NCBI GenBank assembly: GCA_030523805.1
Contig: JAUNHS010000050.1
Location: forward strand, 1 to 11,913
DNA: 11,913 bases
Direction of reading: 5' to 3'
From: Acinetobacter sp.
GTDB taxonomy: Bacteria; Pseudomonadota; Gammaproteobacteria; Pseudomonadales; Moraxellaceae
Made by a program: the position numbers and the translations under genes. Positions 1 through 5,978 of the stretch are shown one piece after another. Position 1 is the stretch's first letter; each line of letters starts with the position of its first letter. The notes below the pieces were generated by a model. The model was given only the letters and a program-made list of their open reading frames with translations. It was not told where the DNA came from and searched no databases.

Positions 1-139
1 TGCTTAAATAAGAATCAAAAGCAACAACTACAACTTTATACATAAAAAAGAGAACATTATGCTATTTTCTTATAATTTAAGGCAAAAAAGCATTGGATAA
101 AATATCAATTTTTGAGTAGAATAGCCAAGTCAAATTTTT

Positions 140-145
140 AGGTAG
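140..145 (+). promoter_or_regulatory. Ribosome binding site of fdxA
   Basis: AGGTAG lies 9 nt upstream of the fdxA ATG. The 140 bases before it are AT-rich and contain several TATAAT-like words (for example TATAAT at 71-76 and TAGAAT at 117-122). None has a convincing -35 partner, so no fdxA promoter is assigned. No gene is visible in bases 1-139. Confidence 0.6.
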
Positions 146-154
146 CTCACCGCC

Positions 155-478
155 ATGACTTTTGTTGTCACTGAAAATTGTATTAAATGTAAATACCAAG
201 ACTGCGTAGAAGTATGTCCTGTAGATTGTTTCTACGAAGGCCCAAACTTTTTGGTTATCAACCCTGATGAATGTATTGACTGTGCATTGTGCGAACCAGA
301 ATGCCCTGCAAATGCAATTTTTTCAGAAGATGAATTGCCAGAAGGTCAGGAAGTCTTTATTGAAATCAATGCTGAACTTGCTCAAGTATGGCCAAATATT
401 ACTCAAATTGGCGATCAACCTGAAGATCGTGAAGAGTGGAATGGCAAGTCAGATAAATTGCAATATTTAGAGCGTTAA
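155..478 (+). CDS. fdxA: 7Fe ferredoxin FdxA ([3Fe-4S][4Fe-4S])
   Basis: Small acidic cytoplasmic electron carrier of 107 residues, the usual size for the Azotobacter FdI/FdxA family. Cysteines at 9, 17 and 50 match the ligands of the [3Fe-4S] cluster. Cysteines at 21, 40, 43 and 46 (the [11 protein letters not shown] segment) match those of the [4Fe-4S] cluster. Cys12 and Cys25 are the additional cysteines also found in this family. The ligand assignment is by alignment from memory to Azotobacter FdI. The acidic, variable C-terminal half fits the family. The ATG is preceded by AGGTAG at 140-145 with a 9-nt spacer. The gene appears to be monocistronic within the window and ends in a strong hairpin terminator. 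Its physiological redox partner cannot be read from the sequence. Confidence 0.96.
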   Translation: MTFVVTENCIKCKYQDCVEVCPVDCFYEGPNFLVINPDECIDCALCEPECPANAIFSEDELPEGQEVFIEINAELAQVWPNITQIGDQPEDREEWNGKSDKLQYLER

Positions 479-484
479 ACGTTC

Positions 485-521
485 ATAAAAAGAGAGAAGT
501 TTTTAGCTTCTCTCTTTTTAT
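485..521. terminator. Bidirectional terminator between fdxA and dgt
   Basis: Inverted repeat with 15-bp arms (485-499 and 507-521) around a 7-nt loop. The core arms are AAAAAGAGAGAAG and CTTCTCTCTTTTT. The A-tract on one side and T-tract on the other make it read as a Rho-independent terminator on both strands. This fits the convergent arrangement of fdxA (stop at 478) and dgt (stop at 548). Confidence 0.9.
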
Positions 522-547
522 TTGCTGTTTTTGTGATTAAAAATATT

Positions 548-1879
548 TTAACGCAATAAATGCACATGATTGCCTTGCAATTCTTGTGCTAGGGCATAGG
601 CTTGGTGGTCGGATAAATGGCTAATCACATCAAGTACTTGCATAATATTGAGATAATGTTGCTCGCCAAATTGCACGCCATAATGTTGCAATAATGCCAT
701 TAAGCGTTGTTCTTTAAAGCCCAAGCGTTTATTTGGCAAAGTCAGTGGAATAAAGCTATCTAAAATATGCTGCAAACTTTGATGAGCAACGCATTCCAAT
801 CCTGATTTTTGTGGGTGTTCAAAGATTTGTTGTTTTGCCAAAGTTTTCGCTGTGGCAATGCCTTTATGCAAATCGCTAGAACAATAATCCAATAAACTGC
901 CGTGTACACGACCGTTGAGTAAAGCATCGTGCTGTTCATAAAAGGCTTGGCTCACTTCATCTACCAAGCGTTTCATCACTCGTCCACGCAATGCCGCAAT
1001 TTTTTGTTGCCATGAACTGCTCTGTTTGAGTTCATCTGGCACATCGTATTGCCCCAAGAGTGATAAGAAAATTTCTTCTACATCATGATAATGCACCATG
1101 TTTAAACGAATACCATCTTCTAAATCAATCAGTGCATAGCAAATATCATCTGCGGCTTCTAGCAAATAGGTGAGTGGGTGGCGACAGTAGCGAACATCGC
1201 CCTGTTGAATTAAACCGAGCTGTTGAGCAATTTCTTGTAAAATGGCTTGTTCGGTATGGTAGCAACCAAATTTTTTACGCTGATGTGCAGGGTAGTGTTG
1301 CACTTGCTGGATAGATGAAAGCCAAGGGTATTTGAGATATGTGCCTAAAGTGGCATAGGTTAGTCGCATACCGCCATCATCGGGGTGGTAGGCAAGGCGA
1401 GTGAGAATGCGTAAACCTTGTGCATTGCCTTCAAATTGGCAAATATCGCTTAATTCCTGTGGTGCTAGCGATTGTAAATAGGCTTGGTGTGAATGCTCAT
1501 CAAACCATTCACGAATGGCATATTCGCCTGCATGACCAAAGGGTGGATTGCCAATATCATGTGCCAAACACGCTGCTTGAATAATCGTACCAATATCAAT
1601 GGGGCTAATCCACGCAGGCAAATGCGACTGGATTTTTTCTGCTGCCATCATACCCAGTGAACGCCCAATACATGACACTTCTAAAGAATGGGTCAATCGT
1701 GTATGAATGCCATCGTGCTGGGTTAATGGGTGGACTTGTGTTTTACGGTTCAGCTGGCGAAAGCTGTGCGAGAAAATGATGCGATCATAATCTTTATGGA
1801 ATGGGCTACGAGCTTGTTCTTGCTGGCTTTTTTTGTCGCCCAAACGGTTACTATTGAGTAATTGCGTCCAATTCATCAT
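548..1879 (-). CDS. dgt: Deoxyguanosinetriphosphate triphosphohydrolase (dGTPase)
   Basis: HD-superfamily dNTP triphosphohydrolase of 443 residues. Family members release tripolyphosphate from dGTP or other dNTPs and so influence the nucleotide pool. The metal-binding HD signature is complete: His64 in RLTHSLEVS, His107-Asp108 in LAHDIGNPPFGH, and Asp244/Asp245 in EAADDICYAL. The N-terminal SPFHKDYDRIIFSHSFRQL block, with RKTQV just after it, is typical of Dgt. It is shorter than the 505-residue E. coli enzyme, so it may belong to another Dgt subtype, and strict dGTP preference is an inference. The start is the first of two adjacent ATGs, preceded by AAGGAA (1889-1894) with a 9-nt spacer. It lies 24 nt downstream of the argD stop on the same strand, so the two are probably co-transcribed. 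Confidence 0.93.
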   Translation of the reverse strand: MMNWTQLLNSNRLGDKKSQQEQARSPFHKDYDRIIFSHSFRQLNRKTQVHPLTQHDGIHTRLTHSLEVSCIGRSLGMMAAEKIQSHLPAWISPIDIGTIIQAACLAHDIGNPPFGHAGEYAIREWFDEHSHQAYLQSLAPQELSDICQFEGNAQGLRILTRLAYHPDDGGMRLTYATLGTYLKYPWLSSIQQVQHYPAHQRKKFGCYHTEQAILQEIAQQLGLIQQGDVRYCRHPLTYLLEAADDICYALIDLEDGIRLNMVHYHDVEEIFLSLLGQYDVPDELKQSSSWQQKIAALRGRVMKRLVDEVSQAFYEQHDALLNGRVHGSLLDYCSSDLHKGIATAKTLAKQQIFEHPQKSGLECVAHQSLQHILDSFIPLTLPNKRLGFKEQRLMALLQHYGVQFGEQHYLNIMQVLDVISHLSDHQAYALAQELQGNHVHLLR

Positions 1880-1903
1880 GGCATCATTTTCCTTGTTGCT
1901 GTG

Positions 1904-3124
1904 TTATGCACCGTGCATAAAACGTTGAATCACACGCACCACACGTTGTACGATTTCATCGGCATCGGCTTGGCTTAAATTCAATGCTGGCAATAAGCGT
2001 ACCACACGCCCAGCAGTTACATTAATAATTAAATGCTCTTGCTCTCGTGCTAAATTGACCAATTCGCCACAGTCTTTGCTTAATTCAATACCAATCATCA
2101 TACCAAAACCACGCACTGCGACCACGTCATTGGCTAATTTTTGTTTGAATTGTTCTACCAAATATTGTCCCATTTGTGCGGCATTGTGTACGGCATTTTC
2201 TTGTTCCAATAAGTCTAATACCGTATAAACCACACGAGAGCCAAGTGTAGAGCCACCATAAGTAGAGCCATGATTGCCTGCTTGTAAAATGCCAACAGCT
2301 TTACCTTGCGTCATCACTGCACCAATCGGGAAGCCATTGCCCAAGCCTTTGGCTGTGGTTAATACATCGGGTACGCTATTGCTATGTTGATAGGCAAAAT
2401 AACGCCCTGTACGACCATTGCCTGTTTGTACTTCATCTAACATCATCAACCATTGATGTTGGTTACAAATGGCACGCACTTCATCTAAATAGGCAAAACC
2501 TTGTGGAGCAGTGTTAATACCACCTTCGCCTTGTATTGGCTCAAGTAAAACCGCAACAATATCAGGGTGTTGCAAAGCCAATTCTTGCAAGGCTTCTACA
2601 TCGCCAAAAGGTACACGAATAAAGCCTTCTACCAACGGTGCAAAACCATCTTGCACTTTGGTATTTCCTGTTGCCGTTAAAGTCGCTAAAGTACGACCAT
2701 GAAATGATTGTTGCATCACCACAATTTTCGGTACAGCAATCCCTTGTTGATGTCCATATTTGCGTGCAATTTTAATTGCACCTTCATTGGCTTCTGCACC
2801 ACTATTGGCAAAAAAGACTTCTTCCATGCCCGAAACTTGAGCCAGCTTTTGAGCAGCCGCAATTTGCCAAGGTACTTCAAATAAATTACTGGTGTGAATT
2901 AAAGTGTGTGCTTGTTCGGCAATGGCTTGAGCAATCACAGGGTGGCTATGCCCCAAACCACACACGGCAATCCCTGTTAAAGCATCTAAATACGCCTGAC
3001 CATCTTCACTATATAAATATGAACCTTCGCCACGCACAAAACGGATTGGTTGGCGTGCATAGGTTGGCATAAGGTGGGTTGCTTGTTGTGCTTGAATAGG
3101 TGCTGGGGTATAGTGAATGCTCAT
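1904..3124 (-). CDS. argD: Acetylornithine / succinyldiaminopimelate aminotransferase
   Basis: Class III PLP-dependent aminotransferase of 406 residues, the normal ArgD length. It converts N-acetylglutamate semialdehyde to N-acetylornithine using glutamate in arginine synthesis. The family often also serves the succinyl-DAP step of lysine synthesis. Visible motifs are NSGAEANEGAIKIARKY (107-123, cofactor phosphate region), FHGRT (141-145), LLEPIQGEGG (193-202), LDEVQTGNGRTG with PLP-ring Asp230, and the Schiff-base Lys259 in TTAKGLGNGFPIGA. The ATG has AGGA 7 nt upstream. It diverges from grxD and is followed by dgt in the same direction. The close paralogue AstC (succinylornithine transaminase, arginine catabolism) cannot be excluded by sequence alone. 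The absence of other ast genes nearby favours ArgD. Confidence 0.9.
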   Translation of the reverse strand: MSIHYTPAPIQAQQATHLMPTYARQPIRFVRGEGSYLYSEDGQAYLDALTGIAVCGLGHSHPVIAQAIAEQAHTLIHTSNLFEVPWQIAAAQKLAQVSGMEEVFFANSGAEANEGAIKIARKYGHQQGIAVPKIVVMQQSFHGRTLATLTATGNTKVQDGFAPLVEGFIRVPFGDVEALQELALQHPDIVAVLLEPIQGEGGINTAPQGFAYLDEVRAICNQHQWLMMLDEVQTGNGRTGRYFAYQHSNSVPDVLTTAKGLGNGFPIGAVMTQGKAVGILQAGNHGSTYGGSTLGSRVVYTVLDLLEQENAVHNAAQMGQYLVEQFKQKLANDVVAVRGFGMMIGIELSKDCGELVNLAREQEHLIINVTAGRVVRLLPALNLSQADADEIVQRVVRVIQRFMHGA

Positions 3125-3180
3125 TGCTCAATCCTACATAAACGAAAGTATTTGAAATGCTTACCATAAATTTAAATCAC

Positions 3181-3195
3181 GCCTTGATACAAGGC
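3181..3195 (-). repeat. Short perfect inverted repeat in the argD leader
   Basis: GCCTTG-ATA-CAAGGC is a perfect 6-bp inverted repeat with a 3-nt loop. It lies just downstream of the predicted argD start point. It could be a repressor operator or a 5'-end RNA stem. It does not resemble the E. coli ARG box that I know (TGAAT N4 ATTCA). Confidence 0.5.
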
Positions 3196-3207
3196 AAATC
3201 TCCGTTA

Positions 3208-3236
3208 TATATACCAAAAATTCAAGCAAAAATAAA
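3208..3236 (-). promoter_or_regulatory. Candidate sigma70 promoter of argD
   Basis: On the minus strand a -35-like TTTATT (3231-3236) is separated by 17 nt from a -10-like TATATA (3208-3213). The predicted transcription start is near 3201, about 77 nt before the argD ATG. The -35 match is weak, so this is a candidate only. Confidence 0.4.
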
Positions 3237-3289
3237 GTAAATTAATCATGATAATTTCATCGCTAACTAGTTTTTTCACGGCATAAATT

Positions 3290-3298
3290 TGTTATACT
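3290..3298 (+). promoter_or_regulatory. Extended -10 promoter of grxD
   Basis: TGTTATACT carries both the TGn extension and a 5/6 match to TATAAT. It sits about 30 nt before the grxD ATG, giving a predicted start near 3305. Only a T-rich stretch (3271-3276) lies in the -35 position, as is common for extended -10 promoters. An AGAGGA ribosome binding site (3315-3320) lies 7 nt before the ATG. Confidence 0.65.
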
Positions 3299-3327
3299 AC
3301 GCATCATAGTCTATAGAGGATTACATT

Positions 3328-3666
3328 ATGACTGAACAACGTGATACAGAAGCACTCATTCGTGAACAAATTGCAAAACACAATGTGTTACTTTACATGA
3401 AAGGCACACCACAATTTCCACAATGTGGTTTTTCTGCACGAGCAGTAGAAATTTTAAGCCAAATTGGTCGTCCATTTGCCTATGTGAATATTTTGGAAAA
3501 TCCTGATATTCGTGCAACTTTACCACAAATTGCAAACTGGCCAACATTCCCACAATTATGGGTCAAAGGTGAACTCATTGGTGGTAGCGACATCATGATG
3601 GAAATGTTCCAATCAGGCGAATTAAAACCATTAATTGAAGAGCATACGCAAGCGATTGATGCTTAA
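3328..3666 (+). CDS. grxD: Monothiol CGFS glutaredoxin Grx4 (GrxD)
   Basis: 112-residue monothiol glutaredoxin with the diagnostic CGFS active site (Cys33-Ser36) inside FPQCGFSARAVEIL. Family members bind a bridging [2Fe-2S] cluster with glutathione. They act in Fe-S cluster trafficking, often with BolA-type partners, rather than as general disulfide reductants. Other family blocks are present: LLYMKGTP with its glutathione-contacting Lys25, NWPTFPQLWVKGELIGGSDI with the cis-proline TFP, and the C-terminal helix LKPLIEE. Length and motifs match the E. coli protein. The start has a clear AGAGGA Shine-Dalgarno 7 nt upstream. It is expressed from its own promoter, divergently from argD, and ends in a terminator. 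It is therefore probably monocistronic. Confidence 0.97.
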   Translation: MTEQRDTEALIREQIAKHNVLLYMKGTPQFPQCGFSARAVEILSQIGRPFAYVNILENPDIRATLPQIANWPTFPQLWVKGELIGGSDIMMEMFQSGELKPLIEEHTQAIDA

Positions 3667-3669
3667 CGC

Positions 3670-3768
3670 TCAATATGCTATGCAAGCCATGTAAATAGAA
3701 ACCCCTAGCCATATTGGTTGTGGGGTTTTTATTTGTTCAAGCAAAATCAATAGAGCAAATTTCTCCAT
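3670..3768 (-). CDS. Candidate 32-residue small protein, unknown function
   Basis: Short minus-strand ORF that I do not recognise. It begins at an ATG preceded by AAAGGAG (complement of 3774-3780) with a 5-nt spacer, the strongest Shine-Dalgarno seen in this window. It begins MEKFALLILLEQ and ends in the hydrophobic IWLGVSIYMACIAY, so a short membrane-associated peptide is conceivable. Against this, its second half is simply the reverse reading of the grxD terminator hairpin, and it stops 3 nt past the grxD stop codon. No clear promoter is seen, although an imperfect palindrome (3784-3802) lies just upstream. It may be a real small gene, a remnant, or chance. Confidence 0.25.
   Translation of the reverse strand: MEKFALLILLEQIKTPQPIWLGVSIYMACIAY
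3698..3731 (+). terminator. Rho-independent terminator of grxD
   Basis: AAACCCC (3699-3705) pairs with GGGGTTT (3722-3728), extended inside by an AGCCA/TGGTT stem, and is followed by a T-rich run (GGGGTTTTTATTT). It begins about 30 nt after the grxD stop. Confidence 0.8.
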
Positions 3769-3783
3769 ACTTTCTCCTTTTTT

Positions 3784-3802
3784 CATCATGATTGTTATGA
3801 TG
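3784..3802. repeat. Imperfect 19-bp palindrome
   Basis: CATCATGATTGTTATGATG has perfect 6-bp outer arms (CATCAT/ATGATG) and 7 of 9 matching pairs overall. It lies between the ribosome binding site of the small minus-strand ORF and the promoter of the 68-residue gene. Its symmetry is suggestive of a dimeric regulator site, but I cannot assign a regulator. Confidence 0.35.
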
Positions 3803-3835
3803 CGTAAAAAAATGCAAAATATCTGTATTTCCCCC

Positions 3836-3864
3836 TTTAAAAAAATCATCATACCCCTTATAAA
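3836..3864 (+). promoter_or_regulatory. Candidate promoter of the 68-residue hypothetical gene
   Basis: TTTAAA (3836-3841) and TATAAA (3859-3864) are separated by 17 nt. The predicted start is near 3871, about 43 nt ahead of the ATG. The -10 element lies inside a 12-bp palindrome, CTTATAAATAAG (3857-3868). Confidence 0.45.
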
Positions 3865-3913
3865 TAAGCTATCGTTATTGATATTGAATAAACAGTACAG
3901 TAGGGGAATGATG

Positions 3914-4120
3914 ATGAAAAAGACCGTCGTAAAAGCAAAAAATGTTTTAGCTTTTCGTATTTGGTTGGAAAAACTTGGCTATACCGTGAAAAGCCTTGCA
4001 GATGGACGTGGCTTTAGCTTCCGTTTTGAAAAAGAATATGGTTTAGTCACTTGCGATTTATCAGGCAACAGCTTGGCAATGCAACTGGGTGAAGAATTTG
4101 AAGATCATTTAAAAGCATGA
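3914..4120 (+). CDS. Small conserved-looking protein of unknown function (68 aa)
   Basis: I do not recognise this protein. It is 68 residues long, starts MKKTVVKAKNVLAFRIWL, and has a mixed pattern of a short amphipathic helix (AFRIWLEKLGY), beta-like strands (GFSFRFEKEYGLVTCDL) and an acidic helical end (GEEFEDHLKA). There is no signal peptide and no membrane segment, so it is probably cytoplasmic. Three ATGs in tandem (3908, 3911, 3914) precede the body. AGGGGA at 3902-3907 is ideally spaced (6 nt) from the third. The frame stays open back to 3788, but that stretch overlaps the predicted promoter and lacks a ribosome binding site. The gene has its own promoter and a strong terminator and normal codon use, which argue that it is real. 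Confidence 0.75.
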   Translation: MKKTVVKAKNVLAFRIWLEKLGYTVKSLADGRGFSFRFEKEYGLVTCDLSGNSLAMQLGEEFEDHLKA

Positions 4121-4206
4121 TTGAATAATTCAAACCAAAGCAAGGCAGGAGAAATTAAAGCATAATCAAGGAATATGAAATTGATGCGTTAAAACAATGA
4201 ATTGAA

Positions 4207-4240
4207 AAAAAATCCACTTAAATCATTAAGTGGATTTTTT
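4207..4240. terminator. Bidirectional terminator between the 68-aa gene and GAPDH
   Basis: Perfect 15-bp inverted repeat, AAAAAATCCACTTAA and TTAAGTGGATTTTTT, around a 4-nt loop (ATCA). Flanking A and T tracts let it act on both strands. It sits 16 nt beyond the GAPDH stop and 86 nt beyond the 68-residue gene. The 4121-4206 stretch before it shows no other gene. Confidence 0.93.
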
Positions 4241-4256
4241 ATGTATTGCAAGCGAA

Positions 4257-5708
4257 TTATGCAGGAACTTTCGTGTATTTCACACCACACATTTGTTCTA
4301 CAATACGCAATACTTGGCAGCTATAGCCCACTTCGTTATCATACCATACATAAGCGGTTAAGCGATTGCCTGAAGTGATAGTCGCTTGTGCATCAAAAAT
4401 ACCAGCCGTATGTGAGCCGATAAAGTCAGATGATACAACTTCTGTAGAGTTGGTAAAGCCAACTTGACCTTGCCATTCTGTTGTTAAAGAAATTTGACGA
4501 ATGTATTCATTCACTTCTTCAACCGTAACTTCTTTTTCTAAAGTTAAGTTCAAAATTGCCAATGATACGTTTGGTGTCGGTACACGCACCGAGTTACCTG
4601 TCAATTTACCTTTTAAGTGTGGCAATGCTTTAGCAACTGCTTTTGCTGCACCTGTTTCAGTAATTACCATGTTCAAAGTCGCAGCACGACCACGACGATC
4701 CGCCTTGTGATAGTTATCAATCAAGTTTTGGTCATTCGTGAAAGAGTGTACAGTTTCTACATGACCGTTAATCACTTTATATTTGTCATCTAACACTTTT
4801 AATACTGGTGTGATGGCATTTGTCGTACAGCTTGCAGCAGAGATGATGCTATCTTCATCTAAAATATCCGCATTATTTACGCCATATACAACGTTTTTCA
4901 TGTCACCCTTACCAGGTGCAGTTAAAATCACACGAGAAACGCCTGCACATTGTAAGTGTTGGCTCAAGCCATCTACATCACGCCATTTACCTGTATTGTC
5001 AATCAATAACGCATTTTCAATACCGTATTGTGTATAATCTACATCGGCAGGGCTAGATGCATAAATCACTTTGATGTATTTACCATTAGCAATGATTGCT
5101 TCATTTTCTTCATCTACCGAAATCGTACCATCAAAATGACCGTGGATAGAATCACGGCGTAATAAAGACGCACGTTTTGCTAAATCGCCATCAGCTGATT
5201 TACGCACCACGATTGCTTTTAAGTTCAAGCCACGACCAATACCAGATTTACCAATAATCAAACGTGCCAAGATACGACCGATACGACCGAAACCGTATAA
5301 CACAACATCTCGTGCTGGCTTGTGTGTTTCGTTGCCTTCAATGCTTTGTACTGCTTGTTTTACAAATGCGTCAATATCGCTGATATTATTATCACGCACT
5401 TCTACGGCTAATTTACCTAAATCTACTTCAGCAGAGCCGATATTGTCTAATTTTGCAAGGGCTTGCAAGATTGGGAAAGTATGAACAACAGAGAGTTCAA
5501 CGTCCATCATACGAGTAAGACGGTGTGCTTTTAAAATCTGTACCACTGAAAGATGAACCAGTGAATGTCCATATACTGATGTAATGATATTTTTTTCACG
5601 ATATAAACGACCAATGATAGAAATCATTTGTTCTGCGATTTCTTCACGGTTTTTCCAACGTGCTTGATGGTCTGCGTGTAACGCAATAATAGTCTCTTTG
5701 TTGCTCAC
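4257..5708 (-). CDS. gap: Long-form glyceraldehyde-3-phosphate dehydrogenase
   Basis: Interconverts glyceraldehyde-3-phosphate and 1,3-bisphosphoglycerate. At 483 residues it is about 150 longer than classical GAPDH, because an N-terminal region of about 130 residues of unknown role precedes the Rossmann domain. This long form is known in Pseudomonas and Acinetobacter relatives. Numbered from the GTG start, the glycine motif GFGRIGR is at 139-145, catalytic Cys294 lies in SAASCTTNAITP, its His321 partner in VHSFTNDQ, and WYDNEVGYS at 455-463. Where NAD-dependent GAPDHs carry an acidic residue after strand 2, this protein has Arg169-Lys170, suggesting NADP(H) use and possibly gluconeogenic flow (inference). 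The start is GTG at 5708, with AGGA 7 nt upstream. The frame stays open to an ATG at 5783, but a good promoter lies inside that extension. The gene is monocistronic between its promoter and a terminator. Confidence 0.92.
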   Translation of the reverse strand: MSNKETIIALHADHQARWKNREEIAEQMISIIGRLYREKNIITSVYGHSLVHLSVVQILKAHRLTRMMDVELSVVHTFPILQALAKLDNIGSAEVDLGKLAVEVRDNNISDIDAFVKQAVQSIEGNETHKPARDVVLYGFGRIGRILARLIIGKSGIGRGLNLKAIVVRKSADGDLAKRASLLRRDSIHGHFDGTISVDEENEAIIANGKYIKVIYASSPADVDYTQYGIENALLIDNTGKWRDVDGLSQHLQCAGVSRVILTAPGKGDMKNVVYGVNNADILDEDSIISAASCTTNAITPVLKVLDDKYKVINGHVETVHSFTNDQNLIDNYHKADRRGRAATLNMVITETGAAKAVAKALPHLKGKLTGNSVRVPTPNVSLAILNLTLEKEVTVEEVNEYIRQISLTTEWQGQVGFTNSTEVVSSDFIGSHTAGIFDAQATITSGNRLTAYVWYDNEVGYSCQVLRIVEQMCGVKYTKVPA

Positions 5709-5743
5709 GGGGTTATCCTCAAATAGCATACTGTGATAATAAG

Positions 5744-5772
5744 AGTATAAAACAATTATGCGAGAGAATAAA
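5744..5772 (-). promoter_or_regulatory. Candidate promoter of the GAPDH gene
   Basis: Minus-strand TTTATT (5767-5772), a 17-nt spacer and TATACT (5744-5749) predict a start near 5737, about 29 nt before the GTG start codon. The GAGGAT ribosome binding site lies within this leader. This position rules against translation from the upstream in-frame ATG at 5783. Confidence 0.55.
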
Positions 5773-5806
5773 CGAAAATTCATGTTTAAAGATGATTTTT
5801 TAGGCG

Positions 5807-5839
5807 ATAGTAGGTATAAATTTTAGAAATAGTAGGTAT
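5807..5839. repeat. Two 11-bp direct repeats, 22-bp period
   Basis: ATAGTAGGTAT occurs exactly twice, at 5807-5817 and 5829-5839. The two starts are 22 bp apart, about two helical turns. The pair lies about 35-70 bp upstream of the GAPDH -35 element and about 70-100 bp upstream of the candidate promoter of the divergent flavin-reductase-like gene. The spacing fits a protein binding tandem sites on one DNA face. The regulator is unknown. Confidence 0.55.
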
Positions 5840-5911
5840 TATATCACTTGTCTATGATGATTATGATGTTAGTGTGAAATTTTTTCGCTGTAGTCGCACA
5901 CATACAATGGC

Positions 5912-5940
5912 TTTAGTCTATCCGTAATGTATGCTAAAAT
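5912..5940 (+). promoter_or_regulatory. Candidate promoter of the flavin reductase/PACE/deacetylase unit
   Basis: TTTAGT (5912-5917), a 17-nt spacer and TAAAAT (5935-5940). The -10 is preceded by TGC, forming an extended -10. The predicted start is near 5947, about 32 nt before the first ATG. The Shine-Dalgarno before that ATG is poor (GGG about 12 nt upstream). Confidence 0.5.
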
Positions 5941-5978
5941 GCCGTCATTTTCATGATTAATTTTGGGTCATTATTATT

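Noticed and set aside
2776..3072. 98-residue plus-strand reading frame opposite argD
   Set aside because: Antisense to conserved ArgD motifs, His/Leu/Gln-rich shadow composition, no start signal.
3788..3913. Longer version of the 68-residue protein beginning at 3788
   Set aside because: The added stretch overlaps the predicted promoter, has Ile/Lys-rich composition unlike the rest, and lacks a ribosome binding site; AGGGGA fits the ATG at 3914.
4121..4133. Perfect palindrome TTGAATAATTCAA after the 68-residue gene
   Set aside because: Very AT-rich and short; half-sites resemble an ARG box but the spacing is wrong and it lies downstream of a gene with no arginine link.
5709..5783. N-terminal extension of GAPDH from an ATG at 5783 (25 more residues)
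   Set aside because: A plausible -35/-10 pair (5744-5772) lies inside it, no ribosome binding site precedes that ATG, and GAGGAT is correctly spaced before the GTG at 5708.
5883..5908. TGTAG...TACA half-sites as a possible HexR-type operator
   Set aside because: The half-sites are about 10 nt apart rather than the close spacing of known HexR sites, and the match is partial.
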